A stretch of 64,000 nt of DNA from Planctomycetaceae bacterium (GCA_012729315.1 JAAYDI010000183.1:1-64000), one strand, 5' to 3'. Counted from the first letter of the stretch, positions 37,899-49,989 are shown. A program made the numbers and translations. Notes: generated by a model not told the origin, from the sequence alone.

Positions 37899-38530
37899 CG
37901 TGTGAGGCGTTCCGGACTGACCGTGCAGTGCTTTCTCCAGCCCCCCTCTACTGGTTGCCTCTGGTGAGCGACGACGAACAGTTGATCGACCAGGCCCTCA
38001 GTGGCGATTCCGACGCCTTCGGTCAGCTCGTGCGCCGCTATCAGGACCGGCTGTTCAGCAGTCTGGTCCATATCGCCTCCAGCCGGGAGGAGGCAGAAGA
38101 TGTGGCCCAGGACACATTTGTCCAGGCCATGCAGAAGCTCTCCACGTTCCACCGCCGCAGTTCGTTCTACACGTGGCTCTACCGGATCGCGGTCAACACG
38201 GCGCTGTACCGCCAACGCCGTCACCGCCCCACCGCATCGGTCGACTCTACCCGGGCAGCAACCGGTAATGACCCGGTCGATCAGACGGCCGACCCGGCCG
38301 ATCGCCTGGTCCGCGAGGAGCGTGCGGCAGCCGTCCAGCGGGCGCTCGGCCAACTGTCGGAGGAATTCCGGCTGGTGCTGGTGCTGCGCGACATCGAGGG
38401 GTTCAACTATCAAGCCATTGCCGAGATCCTGGACGTGTCGATCGGCACCGTCCGCAGCCGGCTCCACCGGGCCCGATCCCTGATGCGGCACCACTTAAGC
38501 GAGCATCAGTCGGGGCTCCGCAAAGAGTAG
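37895..38530 (+). CDS. ECF-type RNA polymerase sigma factor
   Basis: A 211-residue sigma70-family factor of the RpoE/SigW kind. Region 2 has DAFGQLVRRYQDRLFSSLVH, EAEDVAQDTFVQAMQKL and FYTWLYRIAVN; region 4 has LGQLSEEFRLVLVLRDIEG, then YQAIAEILDVSIGTVRSRLH. The ATG at 37895 overlaps the stop of the small upstream frame; a GTG at 37964 would remove 23 poorly conserved residues. No antisigma gene is recognisable nearby. Its last 25 bases overlap the end of comEC on the other strand. Confidence 0.92.
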   Translation: MTCEAFRTDRAVLSPAPLYWLPLVSDDEQLIDQALSGDSDAFGQLVRRYQDRLFSSLVHIASSREEAEDVAQDTFVQAMQKLSTFHRRSSFYTWLYRIAVNTALYRQRRHRPTASVDSTRAATGNDPVDQTADPADRLVREERAAAVQRALGQLSEEFRLVLVLRDIEGFNYQAIAEILDVSIGTVRSRLHRARSLMRHHLSEHQSGLRKE

Positions 38531-41082
38531 CCGGCCGCCGGGAGCGGGCCGGTCCGCCATCCGCCCACGCGTGCCGGCACCGTCTCTCCCGCAACCGGCG
38601 TCTCCCACACAACCTGGATCATGCCATCGCGGTGCGTCCAGCAGGCCTGGGCGCCATCCGCCTGGTAATCCGCCAGGAGCTGGTGCGCATTGGCCACCGC
38701 GCCCTCGCTGACGACGACCCACGCGGGCGCTGCCCAGGCGACCACCTCGCCCGGCCGACTGCGGCGACTGCCATGGTGCGGCGCTAGCAGGACGTCGCAG
38801 CTCCACGGCAGTTCGGCCAGCAGTTCCTCGAGCCCCTCCTCTTCCAGATCGCCCGTCAACAGGACGCTGTGGCCGTCGCAGCACACGTGCAGCACAATGC
38901 TGTTGCTGTTGTCTCCGCCGTGGCAGCCGCCCGGCGGCGGGTGCAGGACCTGCACGGTACCGCCCAGTTCGGTCACCAGGCGGGCCCCCTCGTACAACGG
39001 CTCGACCGGCACTCCTGCGGCACGGATCGAAGCGCGCAACGCGTCCAGCGCCGCCGCCTGGTTCTGGAACATCAGGGGCGACACATACACCGCACCGACC
39101 GAGAACCGATTGAGCAGTTCGGGCACCGCGTTGAAATGATCCGCATCGGCGTGTGACAGAACGATCGCGTCAAGGTGCGTGATGCGGCGCCACCACAACA
39201 CCGCCGAAATCGGCTGGACGGCCGCCTGCGGACTGCCCATCCGGCCGGCGTCGTAGAGCAGCGTCTGCCCGCCCGGCAACTCGACCAGCACACTCGTGCC
39301 ATGCCCCACCGCGACAAACGAGCAGCGCAGCCCCTGGGGCCACAGCATGCGCTGCATCCGCGCCGCCGTGGACCCGGTGGCGATGCACAGACTCAACCAT
39401 CCGGCCAGCAACGCACACCACCAGCGCGCCGGCAGGCGGCACGCGCCGCACTGAAACGCAGCTAACAGGCTGTAGAACACGAGCACCAGCCAGAGCGGCG
39501 GACCGGCCACCCACGCATGCCCCCAGCGGGGCGCCGCCGCCACCTCCATGAGCCACTGCGTCAGCACCAGCGACTGCTGGCAGACCCAGCCGCACCCGGC
39601 GGCCAGCGGCGGCACTGGAGCGCATACCAGGACCGCCAGCCCGGAAAAGAGCGCCACCGGGATCGGCAGCCAGAGCCACAGGTTCGCCAGGACGCTGATG
39701 AACGGCACCAGGTGAAAGCGGTACGCCACCAGCGGCATGCCGACCAGCCAGATCATCGTCGAGGCGAGCGTCAGCTGCCACACTCCCCACCGGACGCTCC
39801 GCATCGCGCGCCACCATCCCGGGCGACCGCGCTCCACCAGCTTGCGCAGCGGGTCCGGATCGCACGGGGCGTACACCAACGGCCGGTGGGCCACCAGCGT
39901 GGCCACCGCCAGGTACGACAACTGCGTGCCGATGTCGTACAGCCCACCCGGGCTCAACCCCAACGTCACCAGTCCGGCCGCCGCGAGCGAATTCCAGGCC
40001 ACGGCGCGCCGGCCGGTCCAGCGGGCCAGGCAGTACACGACGATCAGGATCGTAGCGCGCACCACGGGCGGTTGAGCGCCGGTCAGCAGTGCATAGGCAA
40101 CCGCCAGGACGCAGGTGAGCAGCAGCATCCTCCGGCGTGGAAACCAGTCGAGGCGGATCACGACCCACATGATGGAGGCCAGGATCGCGACGTGCGAACC
40201 GGAGATGGACAGCAGGTGCACCGTGCCACTGACGAAAAACGTCTCCACGGTCGATCGGTCCAGACGCTCGCGGGTTCCCAGCAGCAGAGCGGCGGCCAGC
40301 GCGGACTGGGGCGCCGCGAGGTGCCGGTCCAGCACCCGCTCGGCCCACACACGGACCCGTCCCAGTTGGCGCAGTACGCTCCCTTCCGACCCGCGGGCCA
40401 GCCGCTGCACACAGGCGGCATGGCCGCAGTGCACCAGCGCCAGCTGCCGCTGGCGGCGCCACGTGGCCGCCGCGTTCGGCTCGTTCGGATTGGCAGCCAA
40501 CCGCGCCCGGACCAGCATCCCGGCGACTTCCAGCGTGTCGCCACGCAGCACGCCAGCCATGGCGTCATCGACCAGCAAGCCATCGACCAGCAACATGACG
40601 CGGCCCGAGACGGGCTGCCAGCAATCGCCTTGGCGCAGAGCGACGACCCGCACGGCCAGCCGCGTCAGCTCCCCCTGCGCCATGGTGGACAGCGCCGATG
40701 GCCGCTCCGCCGGACTCCAGCGCGGCGGCTCAAGCGCCACCACCCGCGCGCAGACCGGCACCGGCTGATCGCCCGCATAGCGGCCAATCTCGTCCGCGGG
40801 AAAGAGCCGCCAGCGATCGTGATGCCAGAGCCCAGCCAGGGCCGCCACACTGGCCAGCACGCAGATGGCCGCACCGCGCTGCCAGCCCTGGCGGAGCACA
40901 ACCCAGAGAGCCAGCAGCGTCACCAGCACGACACTCCAGCACCGCGGCGAGAACGCCAGCTGCCGATCCACCACGATGCCACAACACGCCGCCGCCAGCA
41001 CCAATCCCAGCGGATGGTCACTCCCCCGCTCAGGCCGGTCAACAGAAACGTCCCGCCACACGCGCGCCCCCCTGCCCGGCAC
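38506..41082 (-). CDS. comEC: ComEC/Rec2-family DNA uptake channel protein
   Basis: An 858-residue membrane protein. An N-terminal soluble domain (DUF4131-like) contains VCARVVALEPPRW and a VLRGDTLEV strand; the competence domain has LLLGTRERLDRSTVETFFVSG and HLLSISGSHVAIL; the C-terminal metallo-beta-lactamase-like domain has VLSHADADHFNAV and LLAPHHGSRRS. It should carry single-stranded DNA across the inner membrane during transformation. The proposed start is a GTG at 41082. No other competence genes are in the window except the prepilin peptidase. Confidence 0.93.
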   Translation of the reverse strand: MPGRGARVWRDVSVDRPERGSDHPLGLVLAAACCGIVVDRQLAFSPRCWSVVLVTLLALWVVLRQGWQRGAAICVLASVAALAGLWHHDRWRLFPADEIGRYAGDQPVPVCARVVALEPPRWSPAERPSALSTMAQGELTRLAVRVVALRQGDCWQPVSGRVMLLVDGLLVDDAMAGVLRGDTLEVAGMLVRARLAANPNEPNAAATWRRQRQLALVHCGHAACVQRLARGSEGSVLRQLGRVRVWAERVLDRHLAAPQSALAAALLLGTRERLDRSTVETFFVSGTVHLLSISGSHVAILASIMWVVIRLDWFPRRRMLLLTCVLAVAYALLTGAQPPVVRATILIVVYCLARWTGRRAVAWNSLAAAGLVTLGLSPGGLYDIGTQLSYLAVATLVAHRPLVYAPCDPDPLRKLVERGRPGWWRAMRSVRWGVWQLTLASTMIWLVGMPLVAYRFHLVPFISVLANLWLWLPIPVALFSGLAVLVCAPVPPLAAGCGWVCQQSLVLTQWLMEVAAAPRWGHAWVAGPPLWLVLVFYSLLAAFQCGACRLPARWWCALLAGWLSLCIATGSTAARMQRMLWPQGLRCSFVAVGHGTSVLVELPGGQTLLYDAGRMGSPQAAVQPISAVLWWRRITHLDAIVLSHADADHFNAVPELLNRFSVGAVYVSPLMFQNQAAALDALRASIRAAGVPVEPLYEGARLVTELGGTVQVLHPPPGGCHGGDNSNSIVLHVCCDGHSVLLTGDLEEEGLEELLAELPWSCDVLLAPHHGSRRSRPGEVVAWAAPAWVVVSEGAVANAHQLLADYQADGAQACWTHRDGMIQVVWETPVAGETVPARVGGWRTGPLPAAGYSLRSPD

Positions 41083-41316
41083 ACATCATGCCGGGGCTGA
41101 ACCAGGTGCGCCCGCGTCGCGTTGCTCTGTTACTCAATAATATTACGCCGACCCGGCGACCCGGAAAACAGTCGCCCACCCCGGGAACGCGGCATCCGGC
41201 GAATTGCGGTGGCCAGAGGCAGGACGTTATCCTGGACACACTGATGCGACCTCACCTGGCAGCGCGGCGCGCGACGGCAGAGGGCACACCCACACAGGAC
41301 AGGCAAGAGTGTTCCG

Positions 41317-42123
41317 ATGAGTTACTGGCACGGCAAGGTGGTCTTGATCACGGGCGGTGGCGCCGGACTGGGTGCGAAGCTGGCGACACATTTCGCGACG
41401 GCCGGCGCGAACCTGCTCCTGGCCGATATCGACGCGGCGGCGCTCGAGCAGGTCCAGGCCACGCTGACCCCGCTCGGCACACGGATCGCGTGCCACATGA
41501 CCGACATCACCGACCAGGAATCGGTCGACGACCTGTTTCGGGAACTCGACTCCCAGTTCGGCCAGCTCGACGTGCTGGTCAACTGCGCCGGGCGTTCGGC
41601 GCGCGGAGCGATTCTGGATACGGACCCTGCCCAGTTCCAGGCGCTGCTGGACCTCAACTTTCTCGGCACCGTGCGGTGTACGCGGGCGGCCGCACCCCGG
41701 CTGCTTGAGACGCGTGGGCACCTGGTGAACATCGGTTCCCTGGCGGCCAAGATGGCGTCCCGGTACCTGGGTGCCTATCCGGTGAGCAAGTTTGCCGTCG
41801 CCGCGTACACTCACCAACTGCGACTGGAACTGGGTCCCGCAGGGCTGCACGTGCTGTTGGTCTGCCCCAGTCCGATCGCCCGCCCGGACGCCGGGCAGCG
41901 CTACCGCGCACAGTCAGCTCACCTGCCGGCTTCGGCCCAGAAGCCGGGTGGTGGCGTACACGTCAAGGGACTCGATCCGGACGCCCTGGCGCAGCGCATC
42001 TTGCGCGCGTGCGAGCAGCGTGTGCCGGAACTGGTGCTCCCCGCTAAAGCCCGTCTACTGGCTGCCATCCTCCAGCTGTGGCCGACCTGGGGCGATCGCA
42101 TCATCGCCCACATGACGCGCTAG
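41317..42123 (+). CDS. Short-chain dehydrogenase/reductase
   Basis: A 268-residue Rossmann-fold oxidoreductase. The cofactor loop is TGGGAGLGAKLA, then a D in LLLADID that favours NAD(H), VLVNCAG, and the catalytic set with S in NIGSLAAKM and YxxxK in YPVSK. The last 60 residues are less conserved (PGGGVHVKGLDPDALAQRIL), as in the DltE/DHRS-like membrane-proximal SDRs. Substrate unknown. It is divergent from comEC across 234 bases. Confidence 0.9.
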   Translation: MSYWHGKVVLITGGGAGLGAKLATHFATAGANLLLADIDAAALEQVQATLTPLGTRIACHMTDITDQESVDDLFRELDSQFGQLDVLVNCAGRSARGAILDTDPAQFQALLDLNFLGTVRCTRAAAPRLLETRGHLVNIGSLAAKMASRYLGAYPVSKFAVAAYTHQLRLELGPAGLHVLLVCPSPIARPDAGQRYRAQSAHLPASAQKPGGGVHVKGLDPDALAQRILRACEQRVPELVLPAKARLLAAILQLWPTWGDRIIAHMTR

Positions 42124-42239
42124 CAATCCGCCGCTCCGGCCAACCCCGCGCGCCCGTTGCGACCGGACGGCGAATGTGGCACGATAATGTGGCATGACAT
42201 AGCCAAATCCCGTGGTCTCCGCACAGAAAGAGCCAACCC

Positions 42240-43550
42240 ATGTCCGCATTCCCCGACGTCCCGCAAATCGTGTATGAAGGCCCCGATTCAAAGAACCCGC
42301 TGGCCTTTCGCTGGTACAACCCCGACGAGGTGGTCGAAGGCCAGACCATGCGCGACCATTTCCGGTTCAGCGTGGCCTACTGGCACACATTCCGCGGGAC
42401 TGGCGCGGACCCGTTTGGACCCGGCACCATGGTGCGTCCCTGGGAGGATGGCAGCGACAGCGTGGACAACGCCATCCGCCGCGCGCGGGTCGCCTTCGAA
42501 TTCATGGAGAAGCTCGGCGCCCCCTTCTATGCCTTCCACGATCGGGATCTGGCGCCGGAAGGCAAGTCGCTCGCCGATACGAACAAGAACCTCGATGCCG
42601 TCGTGCGGGTACTCAAAGAGGAACAGCAGCGCACCGGCATCCAGCTGCTCTGGGGCACGGCCAACCTGTTCGCGAATCCGCGCTACGTGCACGGCGCATC
42701 CACCAGCTGCAACGCCGATGCCTTCGCGTATGCCGCCGCCCAGGTCAAGAAGTGCCTTGAAGTAACCCTGGAACTCGGCGGCTCCAACTATGTGTTCTGG
42801 GGTGGACGGGAAGGCTACCAGAACCTCTACAACACCGACATGCGGCGCGAGCTGGATCACATGGCCCGGTTCATGCACCTGGCCGTGGATTACGCCCGGT
42901 CGATCGGGTTCCACGGACAGTTCCTCATCGAACCCAAACCGAAAGAACCCACCAAACACCAGTACGACTTCGACGCCGCCGCCTGCATTAACTTCCTGCG
43001 CGCTTACGACCTGCTGGATGCCTTCAAGCTCAACCTCGAAACCAACCACGCCACGTTGGCCGGACACACGATGATGCACGAGCTGGAATACGCCGGCATG
43101 CAGGGGGCCCTGGGCTCGATCGACGCCAACACCGGCGACCTGCTCCTCGGTTGGGACACAGACCAGTTCCCGACGGATTACTACCTGACGACCCAGTGCA
43201 TGCTGTCGATCCTCAAGTTCGGCGGGCTCGCGCCCGGCGGCGTCAACTTCGATGCCAAGGTGCGCCGCGAAAGCTTCGAGCCCGTGGATCTGTTCCACGC
43301 CCATATCGGCGGTATGGATGCGTTCGCCCGCGGACTGAAGATCGCGGCCGCCATCCGCGCCGACGGTGAACTGCAGTCCCTGCTGACCAAACGATACGCC
43401 AGCTGGGACGAAGGCATCGGCGCCGACATCGAGGCCGGAAAGGCCGATTTCCAGACGCTCGAACGCTATATGCTGGCCAAGGGCGAGATCACACCCAACG
43501 CCAGCGGCCGCCAGGAAATGCTCGAAAACCTCATCAACCGGTACCTGTAA
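42240..43550 (+). CDS. xylA: Xylose isomerase
   Basis: A 436-residue TIM-barrel enzyme converting D-xylose to D-xylulose (and glucose to fructose). Catalytic His is in [13 protein letters not shown], the metal-binding block is [16 protein letters not shown], then [17 protein letters not shown] and [20 protein letters not shown]. All metal ligands are present and length matches the class II enzymes. There is no xylB or transporter nearby. Confidence 0.97.
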   Translation: MSAFPDVPQIVYEGPDSKNPLAFRWYNPDEVVEGQTMRDHFRFSVAYWHTFRGTGADPFGPGTMVRPWEDGSDSVDNAIRRARVAFEFMEKLGAPFYAFHDRDLAPEGKSLADTNKNLDAVVRVLKEEQQRTGIQLLWGTANLFANPRYVHGASTSCNADAFAYAAAQVKKCLEVTLELGGSNYVFWGGREGYQNLYNTDMRRELDHMARFMHLAVDYARSIGFHGQFLIEPKPKEPTKHQYDFDAAACINFLRAYDLLDAFKLNLETNHATLAGHTMMHELEYAGMQGALGSIDANTGDLLLGWDTDQFPTDYYLTTQCMLSILKFGGLAPGGVNFDAKVRRESFEPVDLFHAHIGGMDAFARGLKIAAAIRADGELQSLLTKRYASWDEGIGADIEAGKADFQTLERYMLAKGEITPNASGRQEMLENLINRYL

Positions 43551-43829
43551 CGACCGCCACGGCCTCCTCTCTACTTTCTCCTCTCTTGCACCACCCCCCC
43601 ACAAGGGCTGAAAGTCGTATTGTGGCTGGTGACGGCTTTCCTCTATACTCCCTGCTCGACATTGTGCGTGGGTGGTGCGCGCCGGGCGGCGTTGCCGGGC
43701 GCGTCACGGGAGACGCACGACCGGAAGGAAGAAAGAAGAGAGACGTTCGGAGAGCGTTCTGTGTGGGGCGGCCTTCTGGTCTGGTGACGAAGCTGGCCGC
43801 AGCCAGGAGTGGCAGGGAGGCGGAGCGGG

Positions 43830-45080
43830 ATGGCACGAAGTGTGACCGGCGTAGTGGTATGGCTGGCGATCAATCTGGTCGCGGCAGCGCAGACGGTTCC
43901 GGTGCAGACTCCGGCGTCACCGCCTGTGGTGGCGGGCGCGTCGGCGGACGCCAATTGGCGGGCTGCGGACGCCGACAGGCCGCGGGCCACGGCGAGTCTG
44001 GACTCGTCGGACACCTCGCTTGACGCGCATCGCGTGCAGCCGGCGTCTCCGGCGGTGCCGGTGCGGTCCGGGGGCAAGGACATGCTGCCCAACGACCAGG
44101 GGCAGATCTGGCAGCAGTATGACATCAGTGTCTACACGTCGCGTGTCCAGGGCGTGGAGCAGCCGGAGCAGGCCATCATCGACTGGATTCTGCGCGAGAC
44201 GGGGACGGAGGTCTGGTTCAAACCGCCGCTGGGCCTGTTGAACGCCAATGCGACGACGTTGAGCGTCTATCACACGCCGGAAATGCAGCAGGTGGTAGCG
44301 GACGTGGTCGGCCGGTTCGTCAATGGGACTCAGGATCCGCATGTGCTGGGCGTGCGAGTGGCGGCGGTGGACAATCCAAACTGGCGTGCCGGATTCCTGC
44401 ACCGACTCCACCCCGTCACGGTGCAGTCGGTGGGCATTGAAGCCTGGCTGCTTTCGAAAGAGGACGCGGCGCTGCTACTGGCGGACTTGCGGCGGCGCGC
44501 GGACTTTCGAGAGTACTCGTCGCCGAATCTCGTGTTTTTCAACGGCCAGTCACAGACTGTGACGAGTCTGCGGCCGCGCGTCTATATCCGCGCGTATCAC
44601 ACGCGGATGCAGGACAACGTCTGGATGGGGTACGACGTGGAGCGCGGCCAGATCCAGGAAGGGTTCGCGCTGCAGGTCAGTCCGCTCTTGTCGCAGGACG
44701 AACGGACCATCGACGCGGTGCTCAAGTACAACGTGGACCAGGTCGAGAAGCTGGTGTCGGTGGGGATCGATCTGCCGGGGCTCACCGGGCAGGTGCAGCG
44801 GGCGGAAATCCAGGTTCCCCAGCTGGTCAGCTGGCGGCTGCACGAGCGGTTTCGCTGGCCGACGAACCAGGTGCTGTTGCTCAGCTGCGGCGTGATCGCC
44901 TCGCCAGGCCCCGACCGCCAGACGCCGCTGGGCATCCCCAATCTGTTTGCCCGCGGGGGCAGCCGTGCAGATGCCCTTCTGTTTGTCGAGAGCCTCGGCA
45001 AGGCCAGCCAGGCGCTGGTCACCGGCTCCACCAACGCGATCGGCAGTGCCGGGCTCCAGCAACAGGGTGCGCGCTACTAG
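43830..45080 (+). CDS. Secreted protein with a secretin-like C-terminal region
   Basis: A 416-residue exported protein; the ATG at 43830 follows GGGAGG, and the N terminus is a signal peptide (VVVWLAINLVAAAQ). Residues 15-75 are Ala/Pro/Asp-rich. The middle (GTEVWFKPPLGLLNANATTL..., TPEMQQVVADVVGRF) looks like a secretin N-type domain. The last third (GFALQVSPLLSQDERTIDAV and AEIQVPQLVSWRLHERFRWP, then NQVLLLSCGVI) has the strand pattern of the secretin pore region, but lacks the long barrel length of real outer-membrane secretins. It may be a related beta-rich envelope protein; function not known. The TAG stop is the first of three tandem TAGs. Confidence 0.7.
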   Translation: MARSVTGVVVWLAINLVAAAQTVPVQTPASPPVVAGASADANWRAADADRPRATASLDSSDTSLDAHRVQPASPAVPVRSGGKDMLPNDQGQIWQQYDISVYTSRVQGVEQPEQAIIDWILRETGTEVWFKPPLGLLNANATTLSVYHTPEMQQVVADVVGRFVNGTQDPHVLGVRVAAVDNPNWRAGFLHRLHPVTVQSVGIEAWLLSKEDAALLLADLRRRADFREYSSPNLVFFNGQSQTVTSLRPRVYIRAYHTRMQDNVWMGYDVERGQIQEGFALQVSPLLSQDERTIDAVLKYNVDQVEKLVSVGIDLPGLTGQVQRAEIQVPQLVSWRLHERFRWPTNQVLLLSCGVIASPGPDRQTPLGIPNLFARGGSRADALLFVESLGKASQALVTGSTNAIGSAGLQQQGARY

Positions 45081-45100
45081 CCGCTACTAGCCGCTACTAG
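45073..45100. repeat. Triplicated stop codon element
   Basis: GCTACTAG is repeated at 45073, 45083 and 45093 with a 10-base period. TAG falls at 45078, 45088 and 45098, so all three forward frames are closed. Confidence 0.95.
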
Positions 45101-45105
45101 CCGCG

Positions 45106-46272
45106 TTATTCGACGACGGCGAAACGGACCCGGATGTCCACCTGGGGCAGTACCGGTGGCAGCGTCTGAATCGAGATGTGGCCAGGTTCGCCACGTTCGT
45201 TCCCCCAGTGCGGCGACGGTGGGCTACCTGGTCGGACGCGGACCTTCAACCGGGTCAGGCTGAGTTCCTTGGCGGCGATGAACTGGGTCGGCTCCATTTC
45301 GACGGACAGGGAATCGGGGGTGCAGCGGAGCAATTGCAGCCGGATGTCCTTCGCATGCGGTCCGCGGACCATGACCAGCAACGGCCAGTCGGCTCCCGTC
45401 TCACGTGGGATGTCGCCCATGGTGAGAACGCCTGCCTGGGCGTTCCAGCCCTGGCCGGCGATCGAGAGATCACTCACCACCGTCCCCTGCACCGGCACGT
45501 CGATGCGCGGCACCGATCGGGAGGTGGTCTTGAGCGCGAGACCCTGCTGGAATGCACCGACGGGGAGCCCGGGGCGCACCGCAATCCGCACCAGATAGCC
45601 GCCGCGGGCCTCCCCTTCCTCCCGCAGCTGCGCCGCCGTGAGCGGTTCCCAGTCAACCGAAAAACACTCGGCCGTGCGTGGATCGGACCACTCGCAGCTC
45701 GTGATATCGAATGCTTCCGGCGTGTAGTTGTAGAGGTGCACGGCCCAGGTCGTGGCCTGCCCCACGCGCAGCGATCCGCAGGACACCTGCGACGGCACGA
45801 CGCCGACCGGCCCGGTGAACCGGCCGGTGACCGACAGGGTCACGTCGGGGCGGTCCGGATCGTTCGTCAGAATTGTCGCCGTTTGCCGAAAGGATCCGAC
45901 GAACAGCTTCGATTGCCACTCGAGCGTCACCGCGGCCGCTGCGCCGGGGGGCACGGTGGTCTCCGGGAGCCGCACCGTGCAGACGCAGGTGCAGCAGCCA
46001 CAGGTGGACTTGCCGCGCGTGAGCACCAGGGGCGACTGACCGGTGTTGTGGAACACGAACGCGTGCTGTCCGCCCACGCCCACGTCCGACTTGCCGAAGT
46101 CGTGCTGCGTCGTGTCCACGCGCACCTGCGGCGGCGTCTGCGCTGCCGGCCCGCTGCCATCGGCAGTCGCACTGGCCCACGCCGCGAGCGCCGCCAGCAG
46201 CGCCGCGGCCGCTGACCAACGCTGCGCGATCCGGAGTCTGCTACCCATCATGGTCCGTGCCGGTCGCTGCAT
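45106..46272 (-). CDS. DUF1573 secreted protein with a Cys cluster
   Basis: A 388-residue exported protein with signal peptide (AAALLAALAAWASATADG). The DUF1573 domain begins with DTTQHDFGKSDVG, FVFHNTGQSPLVL and STCGCCTCVCTVRLPE; the standard domain has one or two Cys here (TSCGCT), while this one has five. IPPG appears as VPPGAAAAVTLEW. A second region (FDITSCEWSDPRTAECFSVD) carries two more Cys. The family is beta-sandwich, outside the cytoplasm, with unclear function; the extra Cys suggest disulphide or metal binding, which is inference. The ATG at 46272 follows GGGGGA. Confidence 0.8.
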   Translation of the reverse strand: MQRPARTMMGSRLRIAQRWSAAAALLAALAAWASATADGSGPAAQTPPQVRVDTTQHDFGKSDVGVGGQHAFVFHNTGQSPLVLTRGKSTCGCCTCVCTVRLPETTVPPGAAAAVTLEWQSKLFVGSFRQTATILTNDPDRPDVTLSVTGRFTGPVGVVPSQVSCGSLRVGQATTWAVHLYNYTPEAFDITSCEWSDPRTAECFSVDWEPLTAAQLREEGEARGGYLVRIAVRPGLPVGAFQQGLALKTTSRSVPRIDVPVQGTVVSDLSIAGQGWNAQAGVLTMGDIPRETGADWPLLVMVRGPHAKDIRLQLLRCTPDSLSVEMEPTQFIAAKELSLTRLKVRVRPGSPPSPHWGNERGEPGHISIQTLPPVLPQVDIRVRFAVVE

Positions 46273-46289
46273 CTGGTGTCCCCCAAGGC

Positions 46290-47450
46290 TCACTTGTCGG
46301 TCACCACTTCGAATCCCGCGGCGGCGGCGAATTCCCGCAGGGGCCCGGTCAGGTCACCGTAGAAGACCACCTGATGGCAGCCCCAGCTGCCCCACCACTC
46401 GCGAAAGTCACCTTCGTTCGGATCGGAGGGCAACAGGTAACACTTGTCGGGATGGTCGATCTGGACCACCATCTTGTTGCGGCAGATGCAGTTGGCGAAG
46501 TCCTCGTAGAGCGTATCGCCGTCCAACACGCGGGCCGTGAAACAGGAGAGGCGTTGCCGGCCGACGTCGAACTTCACGACCGTCGCCGGCTCGTCCGAGG
46601 GCCAGGAGACCGTGATCCCGGTGGGCACATCGTCCGCGCCGAACCATTCCTTGTCGCTGTGGATATGGTCGCGGATCAGATACGGAATCCGCCGGTTCGG
46701 CAGGGGGGTGATCGGCGCGCCACAGTGCCCGATCACAATCACGTTCTGGGGTCGCTCGGCGATGGGGGCAAAAGCCCAGTCGTTCAACACGTCGCCGACG
46801 AACCCCTGCCGGCCGTCGGTCAGCAGGCTGCCAATCGTCTGCGTGACCAGACAGTCCACGTGGCTCTGGCAGCAACACGGAATGTTCTCCTTGCTCAGCT
46901 CCAGAATGGCCAGGGGGGTCCACGCTTTCACCTTCTGAGGCCGCAGCGTAAGCGTCGCGCTGTCGTAGGTGATCGCCGCCGCATTGTATTTCTGCAGCAG
47001 TTGTTTGAAGGCATAATACAGGCGCGCCGGCCGGATGATGTCGCTGCGCTTCACGTGCTTCACCTCCGTCGCCTCGCGAATCCACAGATCGGCCAGCCGC
47101 TCGGCATCCGCATCGGTCACCCGCGCCATTTCGGCCAGCAGTTCATCGGAGCGGACAACGATCAGTTCGATGCCCAGCGACTGCTTGAGTTGCGCGCGGT
47201 AATTCCGGTCGTACTCGTTGACCGGTGAGTCACCCCACACGCCGGCCATGCCTTCCTGGTCGATGGCGTTGAACTTATCATGGTCCTGGATACTGATAAT
47301 GCGTGTTTGCTTGAGTCGCTCGAGCACGGCGCGCGGCTGGTCGGCAGCCGCCGGTTCGGCCGCCGATCCGCACACGGCGAGCATCTGCCAGAGCACGAGC
47401 ACGAGCACGTGGACCACCAGCGCAATCGGACCTCGTTGTGAACACATCAT
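46290..47450 (-). CDS. Secreted protein resembling L-fucose/L-arabinose isomerases
   Basis: A 386-residue protein with a signal peptide (VHVLVLVLWQMLAVCGSAAEP). The body resembles the C-terminal half of the FucI/AraA fold: CCCQSHVDCLVTQTIGSLLT, then FVGDVLNDWAF, then VIVIGHCGAPITPL, HIHSDKEWFG and VVKFDVGRQRL. Cytoplasmic sugar isomerases are not exported, so it may be a binding or sensor protein, or an enzyme acting outside. Strong ribosome-binding site (AAGGGGAAT) supports the start at 47450. It is 17 bases upstream of the DUF1573 gene on the same strand, likely cotranscribed. Confidence 0.65.
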   Translation of the reverse strand: MMCSQRGPIALVVHVLVLVLWQMLAVCGSAAEPAAADQPRAVLERLKQTRIISIQDHDKFNAIDQEGMAGVWGDSPVNEYDRNYRAQLKQSLGIELIVVRSDELLAEMARVTDADAERLADLWIREATEVKHVKRSDIIRPARLYYAFKQLLQKYNAAAITYDSATLTLRPQKVKAWTPLAILELSKENIPCCCQSHVDCLVTQTIGSLLTDGRQGFVGDVLNDWAFAPIAERPQNVIVIGHCGAPITPLPNRRIPYLIRDHIHSDKEWFGADDVPTGITVSWPSDEPATVVKFDVGRQRLSCFTARVLDGDTLYEDFANCICRNKMVVQIDHPDKCYLLPSDPNEGDFREWWGSWGCHQVVFYGDLTGPLREFAAAAGFEVVTDK

Positions 47451-47605
47451 ATTCCCCTTCGTTTTCCCGCCGCCGGCACCCGGTCACCCATTATCCCACT
47501 CGCGCCTCCCGCGAGGCGTTTGCCCGTACAGTCTGGATTTTCCCCACGTTAACAGGTGGCGTCAACGACGGCTTCTGAGGACGAGGACACTGAGGACCTG
47601 CGGCC

Positions 47606-49795
<2,190 letters not shown>

Positions 49796-49989
49796 GCCCG
49801 AGCGATCAACCCGAGCGGCCGATCAGCGGCCGTGTCTGGGCACCCGGCTACCTCGACTTGGCAGCCGGGGGGCTTTACAATGCGCCAAGTTCGGGCATTT
49901 CCGGGACGCAGGCGTCGCGACGGGCGTGTGCGTAGCGGACTGCCTGCCGTGCCACTCATCCCTCACTTTGTTGCTGTTGTTCGCCTCCT

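Noticed and set aside
49816-49832. Terminator after tex
   Set aside because: CGGCCG arms form a hairpin, but there is no T-tract after it and GC-rich dyads like this are frequent here.
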